Assembly (NCBI RefSeq): GCF_013359755.1
Contig: NZ_JABMCJ010000094.1
Span: forward strand, 186,001 to 250,000
Length of the DNA: 64,000 bases
Direction: 5' to 3'
Origin: Tardiphaga robiniae
GTDB taxonomy: Bacteria; Pseudomonadota; Alphaproteobacteria; Rhizobiales; Xanthobacteraceae
Part shown: positions 55,593-64,000 of the stretch, one piece after another
How positions within the stretch are numbered: position 1 is the stretch's first letter
How the letters are laid out: every line of letters begins with the position of its first letter
The notes under the pieces: generated by a model
The model's database searches: none
What the model was told of the DNA's origin: nothing
What the model saw: only the letters and a program-made list of their open reading frames with translations
Position numbers and translations under genes: made by a program

Positions 55593-58313
55593 ATGACCTC
55601 GCTCGACAGTTTCAAGTGCCAAAAAACCCTCAAGGTGGGCGCTAAAACTTACGTGTACTACAGCCTGCCGCTCGCTGAGAAAAATGGTCTGACAGGCATT
55701 TCGAAGCTGCCCTATTCGATGAAGGTCCTGCTGGAAAACCTGCTGCGCAACGAGGACGGCCGCAGCGTCAAGAAGGAAGACATCGTTGCTTTCTCGAAAT
55801 GGCTGAAGAAGCGCAAGCTTGAGCACGAAATCTCGTTCCGCCCTGCGCGCGTGCTGATGCAGGACTTCACCGGCGTCCCGGCGGTGGTCGATCTCGCTGC
55901 CATGCGTAATGCGATGCAGGCGCTGAAGGGCGATCCCAAGAAGATCAACCCGCTGGTCCCGGTCGATCTGGTCATCGACCACTCGGTGATCGTGAACTTC
56001 TTCGGTGACAACAAGGCGTTCGGCAAGAACGTCGCCGAAGAGTACAAGCAGAACAAGGAGCGCTACGAGTTCCTGAAGTGGGGCCAGAGCGCGTTCTCGA
56101 ATTTCTCCGTCGTGCCGCCCGGCACCGGCATCTGCCACCAGGTCAATCTCGAATATCTCGCCCAGACCGTCTGGACGAAGAAGCAGAAGATGACGGTCGG
56201 CAAGAAGACCGGCACCTTCGAGGTCGCCTATCCGGACACGCTGGTCGGCACCGACTCGCACACCACCATGGTCAACGGCCTCGCCGTGCTCGGCTGGGGC
56301 GTCGGCGGCATCGAGGCGGAAGCCGCGATGCTAGGCCAGCCGCAGTCGATGCTGCTGCCCGACGTGGTCGGCTTCAAGCTGTCGGGCGCACTCAAGGAAG
56401 GCGTCACCGCCACCGACCTCGTGCTCACCGTCACCCAGATGCTGCGCAAGCAGGGCGTCGTCGGCAAGTTCGTGGAATTCTACGGCCCCGGCCTCGACGC
56501 CATGTCGGTCGCTGACAAGGCGACAATCGGAAATATGGCGCCGGAATATGGCGCGACCTGCGGCTTCTTCCCGGTCGATGCCGCCACCATCGACTATCTG
56601 AAAACTTCGGGCCGCAAATCGGCGCGTGTCGCACTGGTTGCCGCTTATGCCAAGGCGCAGGGCCTGTACCGCACCGCCAAGTCGCCCGATCCGGTGTTCA
56701 CCGAAACGCTGAAGCTCGATCTCGGCGACGTCGTACCCTCGATGGCCGGCCCGAAGCGTCCGGAAGGCCGCGTCGCACTGCCCGCCATCGCCGAAGGCTT
56801 CTCTGCCGCGCTAACCACCGAATACAAGAAGCCGGATAACCACAACGCGCGCTTCCCCGTCGAGGGCAAGAATTTCGATGTCGGCCATGGCGACGTGGTG
56901 ATCGCTGCCATCACCTCCTGCACCAATACCTCGAATCCGAGCGTGCTGATCGCCGCCGGCCTGCTGGCACGTAACGCCGTGGCCAAGGGCCTCAAGACCA
57001 AGCCGTGGGTGAAGACCTCGCTGGCGCCGGGCTCGCAGGTCGTCGCTGAATATCTCGCCAATTCCGGCTTGCAGCTCGATCTCGACAAGATCGGCTTCAA
57101 TCTCGTCGGCTTCGGCTGCACCACCTGTATCGGCAATTCCGGCCCGCTGCCGCCGGAGATTTCGAAGTCGATCAACGACAACGGCATCGTTGCCGCAGCG
57201 GTTCTTTCGGGCAACCGTAACTTCGAGGGTCGCGTCTCGCCGGACGTGCAGGCAAACTATCTCGCCTCGCCGCCGCTGGTCGTCGCGCACGCACTTGCCG
57301 GTACGGTGACCAAGAATCTCGCGATCGAGCCGATCGGCGAAGGTAAAGATGGCAAGCCGGTGTTCCTGAAAGACATCTGGCCGACCACGAAGGATATCAA
57401 CGCCTTCATCAAGAAGTACGTGACGTCGACGATCTTCAAGAAGAAGTACGCAAACGTGTTCGACGGCGATGCCAACTGGCGCAAGATCAAGACGGTCGAG
57501 AGCGAGACCTACAAGTGGAACATGGGTTCGACCTATGTGCAGAACCCACCCTACTTCGAAGGCATGAAGAAGGAACCGGAGCCGACCACCGACATCATCG
57601 ATGCGCGCATCCTGGCTCTGTTCGGCGACAAGATCACTACCGACCACATCTCGCCTGCCGGTTCGATCAAGCTCACCTCACCCGCGGGCAAGTATCTGTC
57701 GGAGCACCAGGTGCGCCCGGCCGACTTCAACCAGTACGGCACGCGCCGCGGCAACCACGAAGTGATGATGCGCGGCACCTTTGCCAATATCCGCATCAAG
57801 AACTTCATGATGCAGGGTGCTGACGGCAACGTGCCGGAAGGCGGCATGACCAAGCACTGGCCCGATGGCGAAGCCATGTCGATCTACGACGCCGCGATGA
57901 AGTATCAGGCCGAACAAGTGCCGCTGGTCGTGTTCGGCGGTGCCGAATACGGCAACGGTTCGTCGCGCGACTGGGCTGCGAAGGGCACCCGTCTGCTCGG
58001 CGTTCGCGCCGTGATTACCGAAAGCTTCGAACGTATTCATCGATCCAATCTGGTCGGCATGGGCATTCTGCCGCTAACCTTCGAGAACGGCTCATCGTGG
58101 AAGAAACTCGGCCTCAAGGGCGACGAGAAGGTCACGATCCGCGGCCTGACCGGCGACATCAAGCCGCGCCAGCAGATGGTGGCGGAAATCGTGTCGGCCG
58201 ATGGCTCACTCCACAAGGAGACGCTGCTCTGCCGCATCGATACGCTGGACGAGCTCGAATATTACCGCAATGGCGGCATCCTGCATTACGTGCTGCGTCA
58301 GCTTGCAGCCTGA
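55593..58313 (+). CDS. acnA: Aconitate hydratase A (AcnA)
   Basis: 906-residue TCA-cycle enzyme interconverting citrate and isocitrate, with a [4Fe-4S] cluster. Cluster cysteines lie in AAITSCTNTSNPSVL and GFGCTTCIGNSGPLP. The IRP1/AcnA-type form has the start MTSLDSFKCQKTLKVGAKTYVYYSLP and the swivel domain with GAEYGNGSSRDWAAKGT. ATG 55593 is the family start (five codons into the frame). Divergent from ccmA, with the candidate Irr box between. A terminator follows about 55 bases after the stop. Confidence 0.97.
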   Translation: MTSLDSFKCQKTLKVGAKTYVYYSLPLAEKNGLTGISKLPYSMKVLLENLLRNEDGRSVKKEDIVAFSKWLKKRKLEHEISFRPARVLMQDFTGVPAVVDLAAMRNAMQALKGDPKKINPLVPVDLVIDHSVIVNFFGDNKAFGKNVAEEYKQNKERYEFLKWGQSAFSNFSVVPPGTGICHQVNLEYLAQTVWTKKQKMTVGKKTGTFEVAYPDTLVGTDSHTTMVNGLAVLGWGVGGIEAEAAMLGQPQSMLLPDVVGFKLSGALKEGVTATDLVLTVTQMLRKQGVVGKFVEFYGPGLDAMSVADKATIGNMAPEYGATCGFFPVDAATIDYLKTSGRKSARVALVAAYAKAQGLYRTAKSPDPVFTETLKLDLGDVVPSMAGPKRPEGRVALPAIAEGFSAALTTEYKKPDNHNARFPVEGKNFDVGHGDVVIAAITSCTNTSNPSVLIAAGLLARNAVAKGLKTKPWVKTSLAPGSQVVAEYLANSGLQLDLDKIGFNLVGFGCTTCIGNSGPLPPEISKSINDNGIVAAAVLSGNRNFEGRVSPDVQANYLASPPLVVAHALAGTVTKNLAIEPIGEGKDGKPVFLKDIWPTTKDINAFIKKYVTSTIFKKKYANVFDGDANWRKIKTVESETYKWNMGSTYVQNPPYFEGMKKEPEPTTDIIDARILALFGDKITTDHISPAGSIKLTSPAGKYLSEHQVRPADFNQYGTRRGNHEVMMRGTFANIRIKNFMMQGADGNVPEGGMTKHWPDGEAMSIYDAAMKYQAEQVPLVVFGGAEYGNGSSRDWAAKGTRLLGVRAVITESFERIHRSNLVGMGILPLTFENGSSWKKLGLKGDEKVTIRGLTGDIKPRQQMVAEIVSADGSLHKETLLCRIDTLDELEYYRNGGILHYVLRQLAA

Positions 58314-58366
58314 CGCCCATACGTGGTGTGACGTAGTGCCTCACCGCGAAGTGAGTGGCTAGTGAA

Positions 58367-58397
58367 CAGAAGGCGGCCTATGAAGGGCCGCCTTCTG
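58367..58397 (+). terminator. Hairpin terminator after acnA
   Basis: CAGAAGGCGGCC and GGCCGCCTTCTG pair perfectly over 12 bp around a seven-base loop; only a weak T-run (GTTTG) follows. Confidence 0.7.
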
Positions 58398-58480
58398 GCG
58401 TTTGAGGGCATGAACGTGTTAGCGACACCAATGTGCGACACCGTCTGTTATGTGTCTCACCTCGAGCGTGGCAAAACCTC

Positions 58481-59233
58481 ATGAAATCCTTTGGCGGCAT
58501 ATCGCAGTGGACCGGCGCGCTCAGCGTGTGCGCCGCCATTGCAGCAAGCGGTAGCGCGCTGGCCCAGCCTAGGGCCGTGGTGGAGCTGTTTACCTCGCAA
58601 GGTTGCTCGTCCTGCCCGCCTGCAGACAAGATCATCGGCGACCTCGCCAAAGACCCGTCGGTGATCACATTGAGCATGCCGATCGACTACTGGGACTACC
58701 TGGGCTGGAAGGACACGCTGGCCGACTCGCGTTTCAGCGCGCGGCAGAAGGCCTATTCACAGATGCGCGGCGATCGCGACGTCTACACGCCGCAAGTCGT
58801 CGTCAACGGCGCCACTCAGGTGATCGGCAGCGATGCCGATCGTATCCAGGGCGCGATCAGCGAAACCAAGAAAGGCACCGTGATGACGGTGCCGGTGTCG
58901 ATGTCGGTTTCCGGCAAACACGTCAACGTGTCCGTTGCCGCATCGAGCAATGCGCCGGATACGGCGCATGGCGAAGTCTGGATCTGTTCCGTGTCGAAGG
59001 CAGTGCCGATCACGGTCGGGCGCGGCGAGAATCGCGGCAAGCAACTGACCTACTACAATGTCGTCCGGAACTGGCTGAAGGTCGGTGACTGGACCGGCAA
59101 CGCCGCCAACTGGACGCTGCCGCTGGAGAACATCTCCAGGGATGGTGTCGATGCCGCCGTCGTCTATGTGCAAGACGGCACACGCGACAAGCCCGGCGCG
59201 ATGCGCGGCGCGGCCTATACGTCGCTGCAGTAA
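58481..59233 (+). CDS. DUF1223 thioredoxin-like exported protein
   Basis: 250 residues. A signal peptide (WTGALSVCAAIAASGSALAQ) is followed by the DUF1223 thioredoxin-like domain: VVELFTSQGCSSCPPADKIIGDLAKDPSVITLSMPIDYWDYLGWKDTLADSRFSARQKAY, with a CSSC redox pair, and VYTPQVVVNGATQVIGSDA. Periplasmic. ATG 58481 is chosen as the signal start; the frame upstream is unlike the family. Exact function unknown; a disulfide or oxidative-stress role is inferred from the CxxC motif. Confidence 0.88.
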   Translation: MKSFGGISQWTGALSVCAAIAASGSALAQPRAVVELFTSQGCSSCPPADKIIGDLAKDPSVITLSMPIDYWDYLGWKDTLADSRFSARQKAYSQMRGDRDVYTPQVVVNGATQVIGSDADRIQGAISETKKGTVMTVPVSMSVSGKHVNVSVAASSNAPDTAHGEVWICSVSKAVPITVGRGENRGKQLTYYNVVRNWLKVGDWTGNAANWTLPLENISRDGVDAAVVYVQDGTRDKPGAMRGAAYTSLQ

Positions 59234-59669
59234 GTCTTCAGATTGATAACTTCGGCTGCTGCTGCGCTTACGCGTGGCATGCCCGCACCATTGTGAGCCC
59301 TCGGCGAAGACTGGATTGCTTCGTCGCTTCGCCTATCGCAATGACGTTTGATGGTCTCGCAAAAGCATCCACCAAAAAGAAAAGGACCAACTTGCGTTGG
59401 CCCAGTGGGGATTAACTTCCTGCGCAGGGTCCGATCCCAACGACCGCGGGGGGCTGGGGGCTGAGGAATCCGAGACCGGAAGAACCGGACCCGACGCAGT
59501 ATCTTCTTGTCGCAATCCAGAAGGGCGCCCGATGGGCCAAAATTTGGCGGCAATAAGATTCACCTGACGTTCCCGTGACGGGAAATTTCTACCATCAGCC
59601 CTGCGGATCGGCCCTTGCAGAGGACCGCGGTCGGCGCGATCATGTCGACGATATGACAGGAGGCGCTGC
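59234..59669. other. Intergenic region with one dispersed repeat
   Basis: 436 bases. The main feature is the repeat at 59311-59346; the remainder is GC-rich with a G-run near 59448-59460. No ORF, RNA gene or clear promoter was recognised. The downstream gene has AGGAGG just before its ATG. Confidence 0.4.
59311..59346. repeat. Dispersed repeat fragment
   Basis: CTGGATTGCTTCGTCGCTTC followed by GCCTATCGCAATGACG is a form I recall as common between genes in Bradyrhizobium-like genomes. Only one copy lies in the window, so copy number here cannot be judged. Confidence 0.5.
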
Positions 59670-60044
59670 ATGAATGTGATTCCGGGAGATACTGAGCCCA
59701 CCGAGAATCGCGCGGCGACGGGCCAAGCCGCCGCATCACCCGCCACCGCGCCCGTCGTCAGCTTCAATCGCCTTGAGCTCAGCCGCATCCTCAATCTGTA
59801 CGGCCGTATGGTCTCAGACGGCGAGTGGCGCGATTACGCCATCGACTTTCTGCGCGACCGCGCGGTGTTCTCGGTGTTCCGCCGCTCGTCGGAAGTGCCG
59901 CTCTATCGCATCGAGAAAGATCCGCGACTGGCGCGCAAGCAGGGCATGTATAGCGTGATTTCGGCCAGCGGCATGATTCTGCGCCGCGGCCAGGAACTCG
60001 ACCGCGTGCTCCTGGTGATCGATCGCAAGCTGGCGGTGGTGTAA
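59670..60044 (+). CDS. DUF2794 domain-containing protein
   Basis: 124 residues. After a disordered N-terminal 35 residues, the DUF2794 domain begins VVSFNRLELSRILNLYGRMVSDGEWRDYAIDFLRDRAVFSVFRRSSEVPLYRIEKDPRLARKQGMYSV and ends in VIDRKLAVV. The family is found in alphaproteobacteria and has no known function. AGGAGG precedes the ATG. No membrane segment or signal. Convergent with the GNAT gene. Confidence 0.85.
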   Translation: MNVIPGDTEPTENRAATGQAAASPATAPVVSFNRLELSRILNLYGRMVSDGEWRDYAIDFLRDRAVFSVFRRSSEVPLYRIEKDPRLARKQGMYSVISASGMILRRGQELDRVLLVIDRKLAVV

Positions 60045-60059
60045 TCGATTCGCTGAGCG

Positions 60060-60584
60060 TCAGGGAAGCGTGCGGGCGCCGTCGCCAAGTGCGAGCTGCA
60101 TCGAAACGGTATCAAGCCAGCGATCGAACTTGAACCCGACATCGGTATGCACCCCAACCATCTGAAATCCGGCATTGCGATGAACCGCGATGGAGCCGGC
60201 ATTCGCGCTGTCACCGATCACGGCGACCATCTGGCGGTAGCCGCGGCTCTCGCATTCGGCGATCAGCCGCGCGAGAAGTTTGCCGCCAACGCCTCGCCGT
60301 TGGGCTTTCGGATCGAGATAAATCGAATTCTCGACGGTAAAGCGATAGGCCGGTCGCGGGCGATGCGCGCTGGCATAGGCATAGCCGACAACCCGGCCTT
60401 CCAGCACAGCCGCGAGATACGGATAGCCCCCGCTCACCATCCCCTCGAAACGCCGCGTCATCTCGGCCAAATCTGGTGGGATCAGTTCGAACGTGGCCGT
60501 GCCGAACTGCACCGCCTCGGCATAGATCGCGGTGATCGCGGGCAGATCTGCCGCCGTGGCGGGCCTGATTTCAATATCGGACAT
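60060..60584 (-). CDS. GNAT N-acetyltransferase (phosphinothricin acetyltransferase-like)
   Basis: 174 residues. The sequence DIEIRPATAADLPAITAIYAEAV opens the GNAT fold; the acetyl-CoA site is ENSIYLDPKAQRRGVGGKLLARLIAECE, with the R-x-x-G-x-G form, and a VIGDSANAGSIAVHRNAGFQMVG segment follows as in MnaT/Pat enzymes that acetylate methionine sulfoximine or related amino acids. The substrate is an inference from subfamily. Length is normal. A strong bidirectional hairpin lies upstream, separating it from the Bax-inhibitor gene. Confidence 0.87.
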   Translation of the reverse strand: MSDIEIRPATAADLPAITAIYAEAVQFGTATFELIPPDLAEMTRRFEGMVSGGYPYLAAVLEGRVVGYAYASAHRPRPAYRFTVENSIYLDPKAQRRGVGGKLLARLIAECESRGYRQMVAVIGDSANAGSIAVHRNAGFQMVGVHTDVGFKFDRWLDTVSMQLALGDGARTLP

Positions 60585-60617
60585 GGCGCTGAGACTATTT
60601 TTGCTCCGCCCAAAAGA

Positions 60618-60642
60618 AAAGCCCCGGCCTTTCGGCCGGGGC
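60618..60642 (-). terminator. Rho-independent terminator after the Bax-inhibitor-1 gene
   Basis: GCCCCGGCC/GGCCGGGGC around a TTTC loop; on the reverse strand CTTTTCTTTT follows. Starts 25 bases past the stop at 60667. Confidence 0.85.
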
Positions 60643-60666
60643 TAAGATCTTCTCTATGCTCTGAGC

Positions 60667-61455
60667 TTATTCGCGCTGTCCGAGCAGCTGCAGCAGCAGC
60701 GTGAACAGGTTGATGAAGTTCAAGTAGAGCGACAGGGCACCGGTGATCGCCGCACGCTCGGCGATATCGCCGCCCTGCGAGGCGTAACCGTAGATGTAGT
60801 CGTTCTTCAACCGCTGGGTATCGTAGGCAGTGAGGCCCGCGAAGATCAGCACACCGACGACCGACACGATGAACTGCAGCATCGACGAAGCGACGAAGAT
60901 GTTCACGACGCTCGCGATGATGATGCCGAACAGGCCCATCAGCAGGAACGAGCCCATGCCCGTCATGTCACGCTTGGTGGTGTAGCCGTAAAGGCTCAGC
61001 GCACCGAACGAGGCAGCGGTGATGAAGAACACCCGCACGATCGACGTGTGCGTGTACACCAGGAAGATCGACGACAGCGAGATGCCCATCAGAGCCGCGA
61101 AGGCCCAGAACAGCAACTGCGCAGTAGCCGGCTTCAGCCGGTTGATGCCGAACGAGATGGCGAACACCATCACCAGCGGCGCTAGGATGAACACCCATTT
61201 CAGCGGGCTCACGAACATCGCGTAGCCGAACGGCGTCAGGTAGGAGCTGCCGATCCGGGCAGCGGCGCCCGACGGGTCGGTAGTAACGGCGGCCATGTAC
61301 ACGCCGAGAGCAGCCAGGCCGGTGATGGCCAGACCGATCGTCATGTAGTTGTAGATGCGCAGCATGTAGGAGCGCAGTCCGGCGTCCACGGCAGCGGCAT
61401 CGCGCGCGCCGGCCCGGCCGAAGGGGGAAGCATAGTTACGGTCTAGATCCGACAT
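60667..61455 (-). CDS. Bax inhibitor-1/YccA-YbhL family membrane protein
   Basis: 262-residue seven-helix inner-membrane protein of the BI-1 (TMBIM) family, which in other organisms is a pH-gated Ca2+ leak channel. The N-terminus DLDRNYASPFGRAGARDAAAVDAGLRSYMLRIYNYM precedes the first helix; the family motif GLTAYDTQRLKNDYI is near the end, with the conserved paired aspartate region. The role in bacteria is unsettled; E. coli YbhL/YccA interacts with FtsH. Preceded by a candidate ybhL leader RNA. Confidence 0.93.
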   Translation of the reverse strand: MSDLDRNYASPFGRAGARDAAAVDAGLRSYMLRIYNYMTIGLAITGLAALGVYMAAVTTDPSGAAARIGSSYLTPFGYAMFVSPLKWVFILAPLVMVFAISFGINRLKPATAQLLFWAFAALMGISLSSIFLVYTHTSIVRVFFITAASFGALSLYGYTTKRDMTGMGSFLLMGLFGIIIASVVNIFVASSMLQFIVSVVGVLIFAGLTAYDTQRLKNDYIYGYASQGGDIAERAAITGALSLYLNFINLFTLLLQLLGQRE

Positions 61456-61475
61456 GGTCGAAACCTCGATGTTGT

Positions 61476-61506
61476 CCGGCTGATCGCAAAGGGTTCGCGT
61501 CGCCGG
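61476..61506 (-). ncRNA. Candidate ybhL leader RNA motif
   Basis: On the reverse strand CCGGC (61506-61502) pairs with GCCGG (61480-61476), with an inner CGC/GCG stem and a GAACCCTTT loop region, about 25 bases before the Bax-inhibitor ATG. The ybhL RNA motif is known upstream of YbhL-family genes in alphaproteobacteria. The call rests on position and the hairpin; I did not check a covariance model. Confidence 0.5.
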
Positions 61507-61721
61507 TTCGAATTATATCCCAGATATCTGCGCTTCCTGACACTAAACTCGATTTCATAAAAAATCGATGTCATCTGCGCTCGATGCCTGACCCATAGGG
61601 TATGTGGTAAACTAACACATTCGCTGCAAGCTTCCACGCGTGGCGGAATGTCGCTCCAATTTGCATTCAGGCAACCGGGTAAACTTTCAGCCTGACGCAA
61701 GCTTGGCGATTTCTCAGTCAT

Positions 61722-61745
61722 TTTGCACGAATCAGCCCGTGCAAA
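61722..61745 (-). terminator. Hairpin after the permease gene
   Basis: TTTGCACG and CGTGCAAA form a perfect 8-bp stem with an eight-base loop, 22 bases past the permease stop. There is no T-run on the reverse strand, so it is at best a weak terminator. The rest of the 61507-61721 gap holds one A/T hairpin (TCGATTT/AAATCGA near 61550) and nothing else I recognise. Confidence 0.35.
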
Positions 61746-61767
61746 GGCTGCTTCGTGTCAAAACAGA

Positions 61768-64000
61768 TCACAAATTCCGTAACACGGTGGCAGGCTTCTG
61801 GTTCAAGGCTACCAACGTACCCACCAGGCCCAAACCCACTGTGACAATTAGCGCCGCCAGCACGACGCCAGCCGCGCTGCCAGCCTGCCAGACAAAGCTC
61901 AGCGTCATCAGGCGCGTGACGATCAGCCACGCCGCCACCGAGCCGGCGATGACCCCAAACACCGCCGTGGCCAAGCCGATCATCAGATATTCGAGGGCAT
62001 AGGCACCCAAAAGCCGCGCACGCGTTGCGCCGAGGGTCTTGAGAATCACGGCGTCATAGACGCGATGCCGGTGACCGGCGGCCAGCGCGCCACCGAGCAC
62101 GAGGATGGCCGAGAGCAGCGTCACCGCGCTGGTACCGCGGATCGCCAGCACGAGATTTGTGACAACCGATCCCACAGTGTCGAGCGCTTCCCGGACCCGC
62201 ACGGTGGTGATCATCGGGAATGCGTCGGCCACCGCCTTGACCAGACCGGCGTCCTGGGACGGATCGGACTTCGGTTCGGTCAGCGTGGCAATATGGGTAT
62301 GCGGCGCACCGCGGAAGGTATTGGGCGAGAACACCAGGACGAAATTGATGCCGAGGCTCTGCCAGTCGACGGACCGCATATTGCCTATCCTGGCGGTGAT
62401 ATCGCGGCCGAGCACGTTGACGGTGACCTCGTCGCCCAGTTTGAGCCCGAGCCCGTCGGCCAGCTTCTTCTCGAACGACACCAGTGGCGGGCCGCTATAG
62501 TCGGGCGCCCACCATTCGCCCTCGACCAGCTTGGAGCCACGCGGAACCTCGTTGGTGTAACTGAGGCCGCGGTCGCTCTGCAGTACCCATTCGGCATCGG
62601 ATGACGGCTTGAGGTCTTCTGCCTTGACGCCGCGCGCGGCGACGATCCGGCCGCGCAGCATCGGCACATCCTCGACGGTCGACTGCGGCTGCTTCTCCCT
62701 GAGAAACGCGCTGAAGCGGTCGGCCTCGGTGGAGGGAATGTCGATGAAATAGAACGACGGCGCCTTCTCCGGCAGCGCTGCCATGAACTGCCGGCGCAGA
62801 TTGCCGTCGATCTGGGTGACGGTCACCAGCACGGTCAGGCCGAGCCCGAGCGACATCACCACCGACGGCGTCAGCGCGCCCGGCCGGTAGATATTGGCAA
62901 TAGCCAGCCGCAGCATGGTCATGCTCGGCCGCGGTAATTTGCGCGCAAAAGCCATCAATGCGCCGGCGATACCGCGCAGCAAGGCGAACACGACCATCGA
63001 CGACACCACAAATACGGCAGCGACACGTTTGTCGTAAGCGAGCCCGACCACCACCGCGATCAGTAGCCCGACCACGAGTGCCATCCAGAGCATATAGCGC
63101 AGCTTCGGCCGGTGCGATTCCGTCAGTGCCGCATCACGAAACAGCGCCGCAACCGGCACGTCGTGTACGCGCGCCAAGGGCCATAGGCCGAAGGCCAGCG
63201 CCGTCAGCAGCCCGTACAGCAACGACAATGCCAGCTCACCGAGATGAAGCGCCGGCACCACCGGCAGCGGCAGCAGCTTGCCGAACAGGCCGACAATGGC
63301 AAACGGCAAGGACGCACCGACCACCATACCGATCAGCGAGCCGATCACCGCCAGCACCAGTACCTGGGTGAGGTAGATCGCGAATACGTCGCGGCCAGTC
63401 GCGCCAAGCGCTTTCAACGACGCGATGACATCGCGGCGGCGATCAATATGGCTCTTCACGGCATTGGCGACGCCGACGCCGCCGACCAGCAGGGACGCGA
63501 GGCCGACCAATGTCAGGAACTGGGTGAATCGCGTGATGGTACGCTCAAGCTGCGGCGACGCGTTGTCGCGCGAACGGATTTCCCAGCCGGCTTGCGGCAA
63601 TTGGGCACGCGCATCGTCAGCCAGCGCCTTGGCAGCGCGATCGCCGGAAACGGTGTCCGGCAGGCGAACACGATAGATCCAGCGCACCAGACTGCCGGGC
63701 TGCAGAAGCTTGGTGGCGCGCAGAGCGTCCTCACTGGTGAGGAAACGCGGCGCGAACCCGACACCGCCAGCGAGTTTGTCGGGCTCCGCTGAAATTTCGC
63801 TGCGAAGCTCGAACGTCGCATGACCGACCGTGAGGCGGTCACCAACCTTGAGGCCTAGCCGGGCCATCAATGTCGTATCCGTCGCGGCGCCATAGGCCCC
63901 GTCACGTTCGGCGAGCAGATCGCTCATCGGCATGTCCGGCGCCAGGGTCGCCTTGCCGAGCAAGGGATAGCTGCCATCGACGGCCTTGATCTCAACAAGC
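61768..64000 (-). CDS. ABC transporter permease with FtsX domains (YbbP-like), 5' end beyond the window
   Basis: At least 744 residues of a large permease of the FtsX/MacB superfamily. Two FtsX-type membrane blocks can be read: FTQFLTLVGLASLLVGGVGVANAVKSHIDRRRDVIASLKALGATGRDVFAIYLTQVLVLAVIGSLIGMVVG in the middle and TSAVTLLSAILVLGGALAAGHRHRVYDAVILKTLGATRARLLGAYALEYLMIGLATAVFGVIAGSVAAW near the end. Between them is a large periplasmic domain. YbbP-type permeases pair with a YbbA ATPase and the TesA esterase; those would lie past 64000. The frame is open at the window edge, so the N-terminus is missing. Confidence 0.9.
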   Translation of the reverse strand, partial: LVEIKAVDGSYPLLGKATLAPDMPMSDLLAERDGAYGAATDTTLMARLGLKVGDRLTVGHATFELRSEISAEPDKLAGGVGFAPRFLTSEDALRATKLLQPGSLVRWIYRVRLPDTVSGDRAAKALADDARAQLPQAGWEIRSRDNASPQLERTITRFTQFLTLVGLASLLVGGVGVANAVKSHIDRRRDVIASLKALGATGRDVFAIYLTQVLVLAVIGSLIGMVVGASLPFAIVGLFGKLLPLPVVPALHLGELALSLLYGLLTALAFGLWPLARVHDVPVAALFRDAALTESHRPKLRYMLWMALVVGLLIAVVVGLAYDKRVAAVFVVSSMVVFALLRGIAGALMAFARKLPRPSMTMLRLAIANIYRPGALTPSVVMSLGLGLTVLVTVTQIDGNLRRQFMAALPEKAPSFYFIDIPSTEADRFSAFLREKQPQSTVEDVPMLRGRIVAARGVKAEDLKPSSDAEWVLQSDRGLSYTNEVPRGSKLVEGEWWAPDYSGPPLVSFEKKLADGLGLKLGDEVTVNVLGRDITARIGNMRSVDWQSLGINFVLVFSPNTFRGAPHTHIATLTEPKSDPSQDAGLVKAVADAFPMITTVRVREALDTVGSVVTNLVLAIRGTSAVTLLSAILVLGGALAAGHRHRVYDAVILKTLGATRARLLGAYALEYLMIGLATAVFGVIAGSVAAWLIVTRLMTLSFVWQAGSAAGVVLAALIVTVGLGLVGTLVALNQKPATVLRNL

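Noticed and set aside
61500-61520. GGTTCGAATTA string like a tRNA T-arm
   Set aside because: No acceptor, D- or anticodon stems can be built around it; it is the outer flank of the candidate ybhL hairpin.

Overview
The window reads as core chromosome of a high-GC alphaproteobacterium of the Bradyrhizobium / Rhodopseudomonas / Afipia group (Nitrobacteraceae). This rests on several features seen here: a heme-regulated Irr divergent from fabA-fabB-fabI, the tsaB-rimI-fur-HAD-miaB-phoH-ybeY-CBS-lnt-XRE-trmB chain, cbb3 oxidase under a FixK-type box, an orphan Bug/TctC solute-binding protein, DUF1127, DUF2794 and DUF1223 genes, and short palindromic repeats of the kind scattered through these genomes. 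No phage, transposase, CRISPR array, rRNA or tRNA gene was found. Species is not determinable by eye.

Layout. 1-8.6 kb: 3' part of ccoN with an FNR/FixK box upstream, an NTF2-like protein, a Bug receptor, DUF2867, a FUSC membrane protein, MmgE/PrpD, a DUF1127-DUF1330 fusion and a LysR regulator. 8.7-13.7 kb: DUF1080, pirin, purC and a SulP transporter with STAS and cyclic-nucleotide-binding domains. 13.7-19.9 kb: an RND pump and its adaptor, a duplicated Cys-repeat secreted protein and small envelope proteins. 19.9-28.8 kb: gabD, a class-C-like serine hydrolase, a PfkB kinase, murJ, trpS, a Usp and an Nfu protein. 28.8-30.5 kb: a soluble chemoreceptor with three tandem PAS units. 30.9-40.7 kb: the long housekeeping chain from tsaB to trmB. 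40.7-47.3 kb: D-2-hydroxyacid dehydrogenase, SH3 and SGNH secreted proteins, irr, fabABI and a GST. 47.5-51.9 kb: katG/oxyR, a helix-hairpin-helix protein and an Lrp regulator. 52.1-55.4 kb: an NTF2-like protein and the ccmABCDG cytochrome c maturation genes. 55.6-64 kb: acnA, DUF1223, DUF2794, a GNAT enzyme, a Bax-inhibitor-1 protein with a candidate ybhL leader RNA, and a truncated FtsX-type permease.

How the genes work together. Iron and low oxygen are recurrent themes. Irr is encoded at 43.7 kb, and a 17-bp site resembling the Irr box (ICE) lies in the divergent ccmA/acnA promoter region at 55.46 kb. Perfect TTGA-N6-TCAA boxes lie upstream of both ccoN and the ccmC-ccmD-ccmG segment, which would couple synthesis of the high-affinity oxidase to cytochrome c maturation. 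KatG/OxyR form a divergent peroxide-response pair.

The window looks mostly like ordinary core genome. I do not see a clearly new multi-gene system. The most interesting leads are regulatory (the AT-rich palindrome cluster before the PraR-like regulator, the Irr-like box, the paired FixK boxes) and architectural (DUF1127-DUF1330 fusion, SulP-STAS-cNMP, 122-residue PAS triplication, matched Cys repeats).
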